A stretch of DNA of 57,097 bases from Erysipelotrichaceae bacterium (GTDB taxonomy: Bacteria > Bacillota_I > Bacilli_A > Erysipelotrichales > Erysipelotrichaceae). Below the pieces are notes generated by a model. The model did not search any database. It had not been told where the DNA came from and saw nothing but the letters and a program-made list of their open reading frames with translations. Shown piece after piece: positions 35,035 to 43,437 of the stretch. The stretch spans positions 10,950-68,046 of the forward strand of contig DOUE01000022.1 in NCBI GenBank assembly GCA_003520745.1, read 5' to 3'. The position numbers and the translations under genes are program-made. The number at the start of each line of letters is the position of its first letter. Positions within the stretch are counted from its first letter, which is position 1.

Positions 35035-36443
35035 CAGCGATCCTTCTTCCCGCTGGCGAAATAGGCTCCGAATATTTCTTCATCACTCGGACGGACGGGC
35101 GGAAAGAACTCGGAAACCCAGGTCGTGTTGATGAAATGCTTGTACGTGATGTTTTCCGAGGTGATGTTTCCACCCCAACTGCCACATCCCAAGGATACGG
35201 TCGATGGCATGCCGTTAAAGAATGCGCCACCGTTCCCTGCGGCTTGCGCCTGATTGACTAGCACCCGGCTGCTACGGATTCTTGAGCCGATGTACTTAAC
35301 ATATTCATCGTTGAAGGTATGTATTCCACAGGAATGTCCGGTACCGTAATTATCGGTTAGTCTTTCGAGAATGCGATACCCTTCTTCAAAGGTTGCGTAC
35401 TTAAAGACCGTCAATACGGGGGACAGTTTTTCTTGGGAGAAAAAGTCGGATTCGATATCTTCCCTACCTTCGACGAGCAAAACTTTCACAGAATCGTCCA
35501 CCGTCAACATGGCTCCTTGAGCAATGGACCGTGCGGATTGAGCGATGATTTTGGGGTTGATCGAGCGATATCCTTTGTCGTTTAAAGGCCACATATACAT
35601 CGATAATTGTTCGCGCATGTCTTCGGAAACTAGGTAGGCACCCAGTGAAATCAACTGTTCGATCATTTGATCATAAATCGACTCATGAATGATGATGGAG
35701 TTTTCACTTGAACACGATGTCGCATGATCAAATGCTTTACTACCCATGATTTTCGTGGCAGCGTCTTTCACATTGGCGTCTTCGGCGACGATGGATACTG
35801 AATTACCGGGTCCGACGCCATAGGCCGGTTTACCGGATGAGTATGCGGCTTTAACCATCGCCCCGCCTCCGGTCGCAAGTACGACATCGACTTGTTTCAT
35901 GAGTTCTTCCGTGACTTCGATGGAGGGTTCATCAATGACTTGGATGAGATCTTCAGGAGCGTTGACCTTGCGAAGTCCGTCCCTCATAAATTGCACGGCC
36001 ATGGCCGTCGCTTTTTTGGATCTCGGATGCGGCGCAAAGATAACGGCGTTTCTACCTTTTAAGATCGTGATCCCATTGCTGGCAGGTGTCGCCGTCGGAT
36101 TGGTTACGGGAGTCAATGCGCCGACAACGCCAACCGGTTTGGCGAATTTCCTGATTTTCTTTACCTCGTCCACTTCAATGCAACCCACGGACTTGGCATG
36201 TTGGACATCTTTTAAAACACCGAGCACTTTGTTTTTGTGTTTAGTGATTTTGTCCTGGACATTCCCCATCTTCGTTTCTTCGACCGCAAGTTTAGCCAGT
36301 ATCTCAATGTTATGATCATTGTATACTTCCCAACCGATCGCTACACAAACTTCATCGATTTGCTCTTGGGTGTAAAACTGGATTTGTTTCTGTGCAGCTT
36401 TCGCCCTCTTTACGTAGGACGACACATACTCTTTCGAACTCAT
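35034..36443 (-). CDS. sqwD: CoA-acylating aldehyde dehydrogenase (probable sulfoacetaldehyde dehydrogenase)
   Basis: 469-residue dehydrogenase of the acylating type (EutE/SauS-like). Catalytic Cys is C244 in FDHATSCSSENS; cofactor-binding features are ALTPVTNPTATP and VLATGGGAMVKAAYSSGKP. It resembles SauS-type enzymes in length and motifs, and the partners are a CoA ligase and a sulfoglycolytic transketolase, so sulfoacetaldehyde to sulfoacetyl-CoA with NAD(P)+ is the probable reaction. An alcohol/acetaldehyde role in fermentation is the alternative. AAAGGAG supports the start. No microcompartment signal sequence is obvious. Confidence 0.85.
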   Translation of the reverse strand: MSSKEYVSSYVKRAKAAQKQIQFYTQEQIDEVCVAIGWEVYNDHNIEILAKLAVEETKMGNVQDKITKHKNKVLGVLKDVQHAKSVGCIEVDEVKKIRKFAKPVGVVGALTPVTNPTATPASNGITILKGRNAVIFAPHPRSKKATAMAVQFMRDGLRKVNAPEDLIQVIDEPSIEVTEELMKQVDVVLATGGGAMVKAAYSSGKPAYGVGPGNSVSIVAEDANVKDAATKIMGSKAFDHATSCSSENSIIIHESIYDQMIEQLISLGAYLVSEDMREQLSMYMWPLNDKGYRSINPKIIAQSARSIAQGAMLTVDDSVKVLLVEGREDIESDFFSQEKLSPVLTVFKYATFEEGYRILERLTDNYGTGHSCGIHTFNDEYVKYIGSRIRSSRVLVNQAQAAGNGGAFFNGMPSTVSLGCGSWGGNITSENITYKHFINTTWVSEFFPPVRPSDEEIFGAYFASGKKDR

Positions 36444-36453
36444 ATTTTCTCCT

Positions 36454-37695
36454 TTATTTTATGATGCCTAGCCGGTGAAGCAGTCCTAAGAAAGTGGACA
36501 CGAAGGCTAAGGCAATGAACGCTACGATATACATTTTTTTGAAAAGCTTCTTCTCATCGACTCCTGCGGGTAAACTGCCCAAAGCCAGGGCTCCCATGAC
36601 GGATAGCGGACTCATGGTGGTCATATGCGAGGCGACCGCTATGGTCATCGTCAGGACTGCCGGACTCACCGCAAAGTTCAGACTTTCCGATAAGGCGACC
36701 GTCGTGGGTATCAGCGTCGGCATGACCACGCCGACCGCCGAAGCGAAGGTCGCCATGGTTCCGGAAAGAATCGATATGATGAAAACCGCGGTCTGACCAT
36801 TCGTAATCTTTGCTAGAAAATCGGTCATCATTTGAATGCCGCCGAGTTCACCGACGACACTGATCAAAACGGCTGCTCCGCAAATTTGAAGGATGGTTGT
36901 CCACGGAACGTGTTGAACGGCTTGTTGCTGATTGCCGGCTTTGAGAAAGAAGAGTCCGACTGCGAGGGTAAATCCAGCGAAACCGACGTGGGCTTTCCCG
37001 AAGATGACCCAGAGAATCAAGACCAGAATACTAAGCAATGTCAGTTTTTGCTCATAGGTGAAGGGTAACGGTGGTGAAACCTCCGTTTTCTGACCATTCA
37101 TCTTATAGCCTTTCATCGCGATAAAAAAGAGCGTTGAAAAGATGACGATGCTGATCATGTTTAGCAGGTAGATCGATATTCCGAGTTCTCCCACATTGTT
37201 TAATCGAGCCAGTTCCAAGGCGACGATCCCATTGGGGGCAATGGGGGACAATCCGCCGGCGATGGATCCTTGAATGATCAGGACGCTCATCAACAGTAAA
37301 GACATATTGGATTGATAGGCAATGGCTAACCCAATGGGTAAAAGCAGGGCCGCTGCTGAAATGTTCCCGGGTCCGATGGAAGCAAGTCCCAATGACAGCA
37401 CAAAGAAAATAATCTGGATCTTGATTTTGCTGCCCTTGCTGCGATAGATGATCATGGTTGACAGGTTTTCAAGGGTTCCGTTGATTTTCGCGATACTGAA
37501 AAACAATGTGACTCCTACCGTGGTGAAAAATAGGTTTAGCGGCCAAAATCCAATGATCGTGTTGGGGCTTAATCCACCTAGCGTCGTTCCTAGGAAGAAA
37601 GCAAATACGAGTGCGATAAACCCTACGTTGATATTCGTGGCTATGCCAATGATAATTGCGACTAAAATTGACAGTAGCGATATGATTTCAATCAT
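36454..37695 (-). CDS. MatC-like (SLC13/ArsB superfamily) anion carrier, probable sulfoacetate exporter
   Basis: 413-residue membrane protein with 11-12 hydrophobic segments. The N-terminus (GFIALVFAFFLGTTLGGLSP, TTVGVTLFFSIAKINGTLEN) matches the MatC N-terminal domain of dicarboxylate/malonate carriers. The conserved SIAGGLSPIAPNG and the C-terminal MTTMSPLSVMGALALG are paired substrate loops. Given its place between the isomerase and sqwD, removal of the two-carbon sulfonate end product is the likely function (SqwE-like role). The Shine-Dalgarno site is weak, so its start is less certain than its neighbours'. Confidence 0.82.
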   Translation of the reverse strand: MIEIISLLSILVAIIIGIATNINVGFIALVFAFFLGTTLGGLSPNTIIGFWPLNLFFTTVGVTLFFSIAKINGTLENLSTMIIYRSKGSKIKIQIIFFVLSLGLASIGPGNISAAALLLPIGLAIAYQSNMSLLLMSVLIIQGSIAGGLSPIAPNGIVALELARLNNVGELGISIYLLNMISIVIFSTLFFIAMKGYKMNGQKTEVSPPLPFTYEQKLTLLSILVLILWVIFGKAHVGFAGFTLAVGLFFLKAGNQQQAVQHVPWTTILQICGAAVLISVVGELGGIQMMTDFLAKITNGQTAVFIISILSGTMATFASAVGVVMPTLIPTTVALSESLNFAVSPAVLTMTIAVASHMTTMSPLSVMGALALGSLPAGVDEKKLFKKMYIVAFIALAFVSTFLGLLHRLGIIK

Positions 37696-37707
37696 ACATG
37701 TTGCTTC

Positions 37708-38190
37708 TTACTGACGATGAAAGCTTTCTTTCTCAATTTTGGCTACGGCTTCCTTGGCCTTAACTAAGTTTTTAGCCCTCCATTCTTCCAGATTTTGGGT
37801 AAATTCGGTATTTAAGAAGGTTTTGGTCATTTCGACACCCATGATCGGCGCAATGATCCATCCACCCATACATAGAATGTTGGCGTCGTTGATGGCACGG
37901 CACTTCTCGGCTGCATATACGGATTCGCAGGCTGCCCCGAAAACACCTTCATGCTTGTTGGCGACGATGGACATGCCCATGCCGGTTCCGCAAATCAGGA
38001 TGCCTCTTGTGTATTCTTTGGATTGAATTTTCAGTGCGCCTTTAAGCGCAACATCGAAGAAAGGCGCAGGTTTTTCTTCATCGGTGGTGCCGATGTCTTC
38101 GACTTCATAGGCTTCGCCAAGTAGATATTGTTTAATGGCTTCTTTCAATGCAAACCCGGATTTGTCTGATCCGATAAAGATTTTTTTCAT
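37708..38190 (-). CDS. sqwI: RpiB/LacB-family isomerase (probable 4-deoxy-4-sulfoerythrose isomerase)
   Basis: 160 residues from ATG 38190 (AAGGG 7 bases upstream). RpiB/LacAB fold: KKIFIGSDKSGFALK at the front, VEDIG, and the active-site loop ICGTGMGMSI with C67. Ribose-5-phosphate isomerases have a His in xHNDANV; here that position is Ile (AINDANIL), so ring opening of a phosphopentose is less likely, consistent with an acyclic four-carbon sulfosugar. In the sulfo-TK route this enzyme converts 4-deoxy-4-sulfoerythrose to the ketose so that transketolase can act a second time. 4 bases downstream of the C-terminal transketolase gene. Confidence 0.83.
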   Translation of the reverse strand: MKKIFIGSDKSGFALKEAIKQYLLGEAYEVEDIGTTDEEKPAPFFDVALKGALKIQSKEYTRGILICGTGMGMSIVANKHEGVFGAACESVYAAEKCRAINDANILCMGGWIIAPIMGVEMTKTFLNTEFTQNLEEWRAKNLVKAKEAVAKIEKESFHRQ

Positions 38191-38194
38191 ATTA

Positions 38195-39139
38195 CTACCC
38201 TTTTCTTTCGAGAACGCGATGCACGGCATCGACGATGTTATGTGCTTTGAGCCCGAATTTCTCCATTAAGAAGTCTTTCTTGCCGACTTCGCCAAAATGA
38301 TCTTTGGTTCCGACGCGTTCCATGACGACCGGATATTCTTCAACCAGAACTTCGGCGACCGCACTGCCCAACCCGTTGATGATATTATGGTTTTCGGCGG
38401 TAACGATTGCCCGGGTCTTCTTTGCTTCAGCAATAATCGCTTCTCGATCGATCGGCTTTACTGTGTGAATATTGACGACGCTCGCGGATATGCCTTCTTC
38501 GGCTAGGATTTTGCGTGCTTCTAGTGCTTCTACCACCATGATCCCCGTCGCAAAGATACTGACATCGGTTCCTTCTTCGAGTTTGATCGCTTTACCTAAG
38601 GTGAATTGGGTTCCATCTGCGAAGACCGATGGAAATTCCTGGCGAAGAAGTCGGATATATACCGGACCGTAGTGTTCGATGATCTGATCAAACATACCGG
38701 CGAGCTGTACGCCATCGACCGGTTCAAAGATGGTCATGGTCGGAATGGTTCTCATGATCCCGACGTCTTCCAAAGACATGTGCGTACCACCATTTAAGGT
38801 AGCCATGATTCCCGGATCTGATCCCACCATTTTGACATTGAGCTGGGCATAGGCGACCGACAGCATGACTTGGTCGAAACAGCGGCGTGTAGCAAACGGT
38901 GTGAAGGTGTGCGTGAACGGCAGTTTCCCCATGTTGCTTAACCCGGCGGCGACGCCGATCATATTGGCTTCAGCGACACCGACATTGATGGTTCTTTCCG
39001 GGAATACTTCCGCGAAGCCGGTGGTTTTCGCAGCTTTCATCAAGTCAGCTTCAACGATGACCAGATTCGGATGCTTTTTCGCGGCTTCAATCAGTAAATC
39101 TACGTAGATATCTCTTAATTGACGATCATGTAATTTCAT
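38195..39139 (-). CDS. sqwH: Split transketolase, C-terminal (pyrimidine-binding) subunit
   Basis: 314 residues covering the Pyr and C-terminal domains of transketolase. The TPP-activating Glu is E57 in NVGVAEANMIGVAAGL. Also visible are FTPFATRRCFDQ, a segment with GGTHMSLEDVG and the C-terminal domain (EGTDVSIFATGIMV). Its ATG overlaps the stop of the N-terminal subunit by 4 bases, so the two form one enzyme. In this operon it probably acts on 6-deoxy-6-sulfofructose and then 4-deoxy-4-sulfoerythrulose with glyceraldehyde 3-phosphate as acceptor. A general split transketolase used in the pentose phosphate route is the alternative. Confidence 0.87.
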   Translation of the reverse strand: MKLHDRQLRDIYVDLLIEAAKKHPNLVIVEADLMKAAKTTGFAEVFPERTINVGVAEANMIGVAAGLSNMGKLPFTHTFTPFATRRCFDQVMLSVAYAQLNVKMVGSDPGIMATLNGGTHMSLEDVGIMRTIPTMTIFEPVDGVQLAGMFDQIIEHYGPVYIRLLRQEFPSVFADGTQFTLGKAIKLEEGTDVSIFATGIMVVEALEARKILAEEGISASVVNIHTVKPIDREAIIAEAKKTRAIVTAENHNIINGLGSAVAEVLVEEYPVVMERVGTKDHFGEVGKKDFLMEKFGLKAHNIVDAVHRVLERKG

Positions 39140-39954
39140 TTTCTTTCCAACCTCGCAATCGCTTCGTTCGCTTGATCCATCGTTACAGGCATATTGTGTG
39201 AGCCGGCTTGTCCTTCACAGAAGTAAGCGCCTTTTCCTTTTATGGTGTTCAGTATGATCATCGAAGGTTTCCCTTTGACTTCTTTTGCATGATCGATCGC
39301 TTCCGAAATGGCTAGCACATCATGCCCGTCAATGACTTGTACGTGCCAGTTGAATGCTTCCCATTTCTTGTCGAGCGGGGCAACATCGTTGATATCGCAG
39401 ACGGCACCGTCGATTTGTAATTTGTTGTAGTCGGTAAAGGCGATCAACGTGTCCAGTCCGCGACTTCCAGCGAACATGGCGGACTCCCAAATCTGGCCTT
39501 CTTGGCTTTCGCCATCACCGATGATTGCGTAAACCGTTAATAGGGACCCATCCAACTGAGCCGCAGTGACCATGCCTACCGCAGCGGAGAATCCTTGACC
39601 TAAGGACCCGGTGGTCATATCGACGCCGATGGTTTTGTTTTTATCGGTATGACTAGGTAAGTTGGTGTTTGACTGATTCAGTGTCAATAGCAGCGACTTG
39701 TCAAAATACCCCTTGATGGCCAATGTTGCATATACGGCCGGTCCACCATGGCCTTTCGATAAAACAAATCGATCACGGCTCAATAAGCCCGGATTCTTGG
39801 GGTCGATGTTCATTTTTTCAAAATAGAGTACGGCCAAAACATCGGCGATCGACAGGCTTCCGCCGATATGACCGACACCCAACGTACCGATGCACCGCAA
39901 GGTTTCTTGGCGGATTTCTTTCGCCTTTTCTTCTAAATACGCTCTTTTTTCCAT
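39136..39954 (-). CDS. sqwG: Split transketolase, N-terminal (TPP pyrophosphate-binding) subunit
   Basis: 272-residue N-terminal transketolase half. The TPP/Mg motif begins at GDGES (146) and ends at the metal ligand N177 in FTDYNKLQ. Active-site histidines are H29 (GVGHIGG) and H69 (SKGHGGP). The donor-substrate loop has DMTTGSLGQG. AAGGAG lies 7 bases before the ATG. The subunit pair is characteristic of sulfo-TK operons and shows no fused Pyr domain. Glyceraldehyde 3-phosphate would be the acceptor, giving xylulose 5-phosphate. Confidence 0.87.
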   Translation of the reverse strand: MEKRAYLEEKAKEIRQETLRCIGTLGVGHIGGSLSIADVLAVLYFEKMNIDPKNPGLLSRDRFVLSKGHGGPAVYATLAIKGYFDKSLLLTLNQSNTNLPSHTDKNKTIGVDMTTGSLGQGFSAAVGMVTAAQLDGSLLTVYAIIGDGESQEGQIWESAMFAGSRGLDTLIAFTDYNKLQIDGAVCDINDVAPLDKKWEAFNWHVQVIDGHDVLAISEAIDHAKEVKGKPSMIILNTIKGKGAYFCEGQAGSHNMPVTMDQANEAIARLERK

Positions 39955-39965
39955 CTTTCTTCTCC

Positions 39966-41306
39966 TTAGTATTTTACTACTTCACACGCGAATAATTGAG
40001 CCAATACTTCCAATTCTTCTTTGATATCCCCATAAATAACGACGAAGTGTGGTTCCCATCCATCTTGTACCATGTTCGTGATCAGCGGATTCACTTTGGG
40101 TTCCACTTCGACGACGACACTGGTTCCTAAGAATTGTTGGGGCTTGTCCAATACTTTTCCATCGAGGATCAAAAACCTGAATGTCCCATCCGGTTTACGA
40201 CCGATTCGGAAGATTGTGGCTTCTTTACATTCCTTAAGTCCAAACTCCATGGTCGGTCCGATTTTTCGATTGGGATGAACACCCACGGCTGCGCCGGTAT
40301 CTTTTCTAGCCAAACCGCAGGCAGCGGTTCCGCAATGCCAGAACGTAATGGTGTTTTCTTCTTCATCGATCGAGACGGGATCCCCAAGATAGGTTGGCGA
40401 TTTCGAGAGTTGTTGTCCGATATACATACTCAATGCGCCATAAGCGTCGGCTTCACAGGCCGCCGCAACGTTTTGATCGTTGAGCATGGCCAGCACACTG
40501 CATACCGGGGTTCCGTAATCCGTAAAGAAGTCCGGCCAGCATCGCGAAGCTATGGCTTTGATTTGATTTTTATCGATATAGTCTTGATATGCTTTGTACA
40601 GTTTGACAAAGTCGACGCGGTTTTTGGTTACGGTTTTATCCAATCCGACCATTCGCCGACCAATTTCATTTTCTTCGTTTTTTGCATCTTCGATCTTCAT
40701 TTCCTGGGCAATCTTGGTCAGTTCTCGTGATTCAATGGCGAGAAGATTGACACCGAAGGTCGAGGCCATTTCGAGATCCAAAGCACGGCCGAAGCCGAAT
40801 CCCTGCGGGGTGTGTCCAACCATCAGAAGATTCGCGTTTTTCATTTCGTGTTTCAACTTCGCGGCATGAATGATCTTTTTCAGTCTGTTTTGAATGCCAT
40901 CTTCGCTGGGTGAGCCATACATGTAGAAAATTCTGTCTTTTCTCATCGCTTTGTAGGCATACCCTGCCGAGAACGCTCCGGTTAATGAGTTAAGTCTGAG
41001 TCTTCCGCCATCAATGACAGGTTCACGTAACGTCCACAACAAGACTGGCGCAGAGATACGTTTCAATACTTCCGTCGCATATGCAGAGTTGGCAAAGGTT
41101 ACATTCTGTAAAATCACCAAGTCGGGATTCTTCCCATCGATATACTTAAGTAGCGTTTCGATAGACAATAGCATTTCACTGCTGACGGTAATCGTCTCGT
41201 CGATGCTCTTGAGCAAGCTGATTGAATCCTCATATGCTCTTTGGGCGGATTCTAAGTGAAATGTCGGAACACCAATCGGTACATATAGACATTCAAACGG
41301 TTTCAT
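39966..41306 (-). CDS. sqvD: L-fucose/arabinose isomerase superfamily protein (probable sulfoquinovose isomerase)
   Basis: 446 residues. The C-terminal half has the metal and substrate-site features of this superfamily: CWPDFFTDYGTPVCSVLAML, AACEADAYGALSMYI, WHCGTAACGL and VGVHPNRK. The N-terminal Rossmann-like half is like FucI-like proteins (VILQNVTFANSAYATEV). In sulfo-TK and sulfo-SFT operons this family interconverts sulfoquinovose and 6-deoxy-6-sulfofructose, the only step missing between import and transketolase here. AGGA precedes the ATG. Follows the SBP gene across a hairpin. Confidence 0.84.
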   Translation of the reverse strand: MKPFECLYVPIGVPTFHLESAQRAYEDSISLLKSIDETITVSSEMLLSIETLLKYIDGKNPDLVILQNVTFANSAYATEVLKRISAPVLLWTLREPVIDGGRLRLNSLTGAFSAGYAYKAMRKDRIFYMYGSPSEDGIQNRLKKIIHAAKLKHEMKNANLLMVGHTPQGFGFGRALDLEMASTFGVNLLAIESRELTKIAQEMKIEDAKNEENEIGRRMVGLDKTVTKNRVDFVKLYKAYQDYIDKNQIKAIASRCWPDFFTDYGTPVCSVLAMLNDQNVAAACEADAYGALSMYIGQQLSKSPTYLGDPVSIDEEENTITFWHCGTAACGLARKDTGAAVGVHPNRKIGPTMEFGLKECKEATIFRIGRKPDGTFRFLILDGKVLDKPQQFLGTSVVVEVEPKVNPLITNMVQDGWEPHFVVIYGDIKEELEVLAQLFACEVVKY

Positions 41307-41329
41307 ATGTGTCCTGCTTTCTTAAGAAT

Positions 41330-41359
41330 CAGGGTGCTACACACTTGTATAGCACCCTG
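41330..41359 (-). terminator. Hairpin after the sulfoquinovose binding-protein gene
   Basis: Stem CAGGGTGCTA / TAGCACCCTG with a 10-base loop, 8 bases past the stop. No T run follows on the minus strand, so it is probably a 3' stabiliser/processing hairpin that raises binding-protein mRNA, rather than a terminator. Confidence 0.65.
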
Positions 41360-41366
41360 TGTTGTA

Positions 41367-42575
41367 TTATTTCTTGGCGTCTTTGAGTTTGGTTTCTAGT
41401 TCTTGTAACGCTTCCAACGGCGTTGCTTCTTTAGCGACAGCTTTGCGGATGGCTTCGTTGATCATCGGATACATTCCCGGAACCATGACTTGAGTTAACC
41501 AGTCTTGAACATAGGATGCATCGGTCGCGGCGATTTCATCAAGGAATATGGCATACTCATCTTTGAAATTGCCATAGTCGACTTCTGCGCCTAAACGCGG
41601 TGTCAAGTAAGGAACTCCACCGGTATATCTGTCGTGGTTTTCGCCTTTGGCTAACCAAGTAATGAATTTCTTGGCTTCTTTGGGAGCGTTGGAGTCCATA
41701 AACGCTGCGATGGACTTACCGCCGAGAATGGTCGCGCGGTTTGTTTCTTTCGGCATCGGGACGACCGTCCAGTCAAATGTCAAGTCTTGATAACTGCTGA
41801 CATTCCAGTTGCCTGACATATGGAAGCCGTATGCGCCCGTTCTAAACAAAGAGGCGGCGGTTGTACCGGCATAAACGGCATCGTCAATTAATCCACTTTC
41901 ATAGAAACCGACGAGTTTAGTCAATGCGTCGACAGCTGCGGTTCCAGTCAAATTACTTTCAGTGTACGGTGTTTTCCAGATTTTTGTTCCGTGTTGATAA
42001 ACCATCGGGAAAAAGCGGTGTGCTTGAGGATCGAAGACGCCCGGGAAGTTAACATCGGTACCGACACCGGCACGAAGCTTATTTACTTCGGTCTCGAATT
42101 CGTCCCATGTCCAGACGGCTTCGCCCGGTTTCGGATAGTTTACCCCGTATTTTTCCATCAAATCAACATTGATGAATAATCCGTTGGCCGTAATGTCCAT
42201 GGGTAGTGCAATAACTTCTTCATCATCATTATAGAATAAGTTGGTGAATCCCGCGCTGTCAAAGACACCTTTTAAACTCTGGATTTTTCCTTTGAAGTTA
42301 TTCAAATGTCCTTCGGTGACGCGTGCGAGTGCAGGAGCTTCTCCTCCACTGATCATGGTTGCCAAACGTGCTTCATAATCAGCGTAAGGAATTACGACTA
42401 ATTCGATTTTTACGCCTGTTTTCGTTTCGTATTCTGTAAGCAATGTTTGCATGACCGCACCTTCGGTGCCGTCGCTCCACCACAGCATTTGCAGTTCTTT
42501 AGGTTCTTGCTTAGCGCAAGCACTAAAGCCGGAGATAACGAATAAGACTAAAAGCAGACTAAGTATTCTTTTCAT
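41367..42575 (-). CDS. Sulfoquinovose (or glyceride) ABC binding lipoprotein
   Basis: 402-residue CUT1 binding lipoprotein; the signal peptide ends GFSAC with lipidated C20. The mature part starts LQMLWWSDGTEGAVMQTLLTEYE and has the N-domain/C-domain hinge pattern of oligosaccharide-binding proteins. Located in the sulfosugar operon after two permeases, it presumably binds sulfoquinovose or sulfoquinovosyl glycerol. GGGAGGA supports the start. Ligand identity rests on context. Confidence 0.83.
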   Translation of the reverse strand: MKRILSLLLVLFVISGFSACAKQEPKELQMLWWSDGTEGAVMQTLLTEYETKTGVKIELVVIPYADYEARLATMISGGEAPALARVTEGHLNNFKGKIQSLKGVFDSAGFTNLFYNDDEEVIALPMDITANGLFINVDLMEKYGVNYPKPGEAVWTWDEFETEVNKLRAGVGTDVNFPGVFDPQAHRFFPMVYQHGTKIWKTPYTESNLTGTAAVDALTKLVGFYESGLIDDAVYAGTTAASLFRTGAYGFHMSGNWNVSSYQDLTFDWTVVPMPKETNRATILGGKSIAAFMDSNAPKEAKKFITWLAKGENHDRYTGGVPYLTPRLGAEVDYGNFKDEYAIFLDEIAATDASYVQDWLTQVMVPGMYPMINEAIRKAVAKEATPLEALQELETKLKDAKK

Positions 42576-42621
42576 AAAATCCTCCCTTTCTTTATATTAA
42601 TGTTAATTAATACCCGTGTTG

Positions 42622-43437
42622 TTAACCCTTCATCCCGCTATCAACCGTTCCTTGAACGAATTGACGTTGGAAGATCAAGAAGACGATAAGCATCGGAATC
42701 ATGGCTAATGCGCTCATCGCGATGACGGAATTGTAGTCGATCCCGAATTCACCCGAGAAATTGGCGATCGCCAATTGAAGGGTGTATTTTTTCGGCGAGT
42801 TGATCGCGATCAGTGGCCAGACGTAGTCGTTCCAGCGCCACATAAACGAGAAGATGGCGAGGGTGGCGATGGCTGGTTTGGCGTTGGGTAAGATGATGTT
42901 CCAGAAGATCCGCCATTCCGATGCACCGTCGATGCGGGCCGCTTGAATGACTTCATCCGGGATGGTCAACAAGTATTGTCTCATTAAGAATATGCCGGTC
43001 GGTGTTGCGGCCGGGGGGATGATCAAGGCCAATAAAGAGTTGTACAGTCCGAAGAACCGTAAAACCGAGAAGATGGGGACCATGATGACTTCCAGCGGCA
43101 ACATGATGGTTGACAGTATCAACAACATGATGACATTCTCGCCTTTGAAGCGGAATTTGGATAGTGCGTAGCCGGCCATGGTGTTAATGATGACCGCGAT
43201 GATCGTGCTGGATATCGCCACTAGGAAGGTATTGAAGATATACAATGAGAAGTTGCCTTTGCTTAGTGCGATGGTGAAGTTTTCCAGGGTCCAATCTTTG
43301 GGAATAAACGTCGGATTGGCGGAGAACAGCTCGGATGATGGTTTAAAGGCGGAGAAGATGATGTAGATGACCGGAAGTATGAAGATTAAAAGAACCACGA
43401 TCGAGAGGACATAGGTTAAGAGGCTAGCCTTTTTCAT
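42622..43437 (-). CDS. Sulfosugar ABC permease, MalG type
   Basis: 271-residue CUT1 permease, six hydrophobic segments, EAA-type loop visible as IQAARIDGASEWRIFWNIILPN. Overlaps the partner permease by 4 bases and uses GGGGAG as the ribosome site. No ATPase is encoded in the operon; MalK/MsmK at 21216-22307 is the likely partner. Confidence 0.92.
   Translation of the reverse strand: MKKASLLTYVLSIVVLLIFILPVIYIIFSAFKPSSELFSANPTFIPKDWTLENFTIALSKGNFSLYIFNTFLVAISSTIIAVIINTMAGYALSKFRFKGENVIMLLILSTIMLPLEVIMVPIFSVLRFFGLYNSLLALIIPPAATPTGIFLMRQYLLTIPDEVIQAARIDGASEWRIFWNIILPNAKPAIATLAIFSFMWRWNDYVWPLIAINSPKKYTLQLAIANFSGEFGIDYNSVIAMSALAMIPMLIVFLIFQRQFVQGTVDSGMKG

Noticed and set aside
38195..39954. Broken transketolase gene (frameshift)
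   Set aside because: The 4-base ATGA overlap with separate start and domain boundary is a normal split transketolase, not a frame error.
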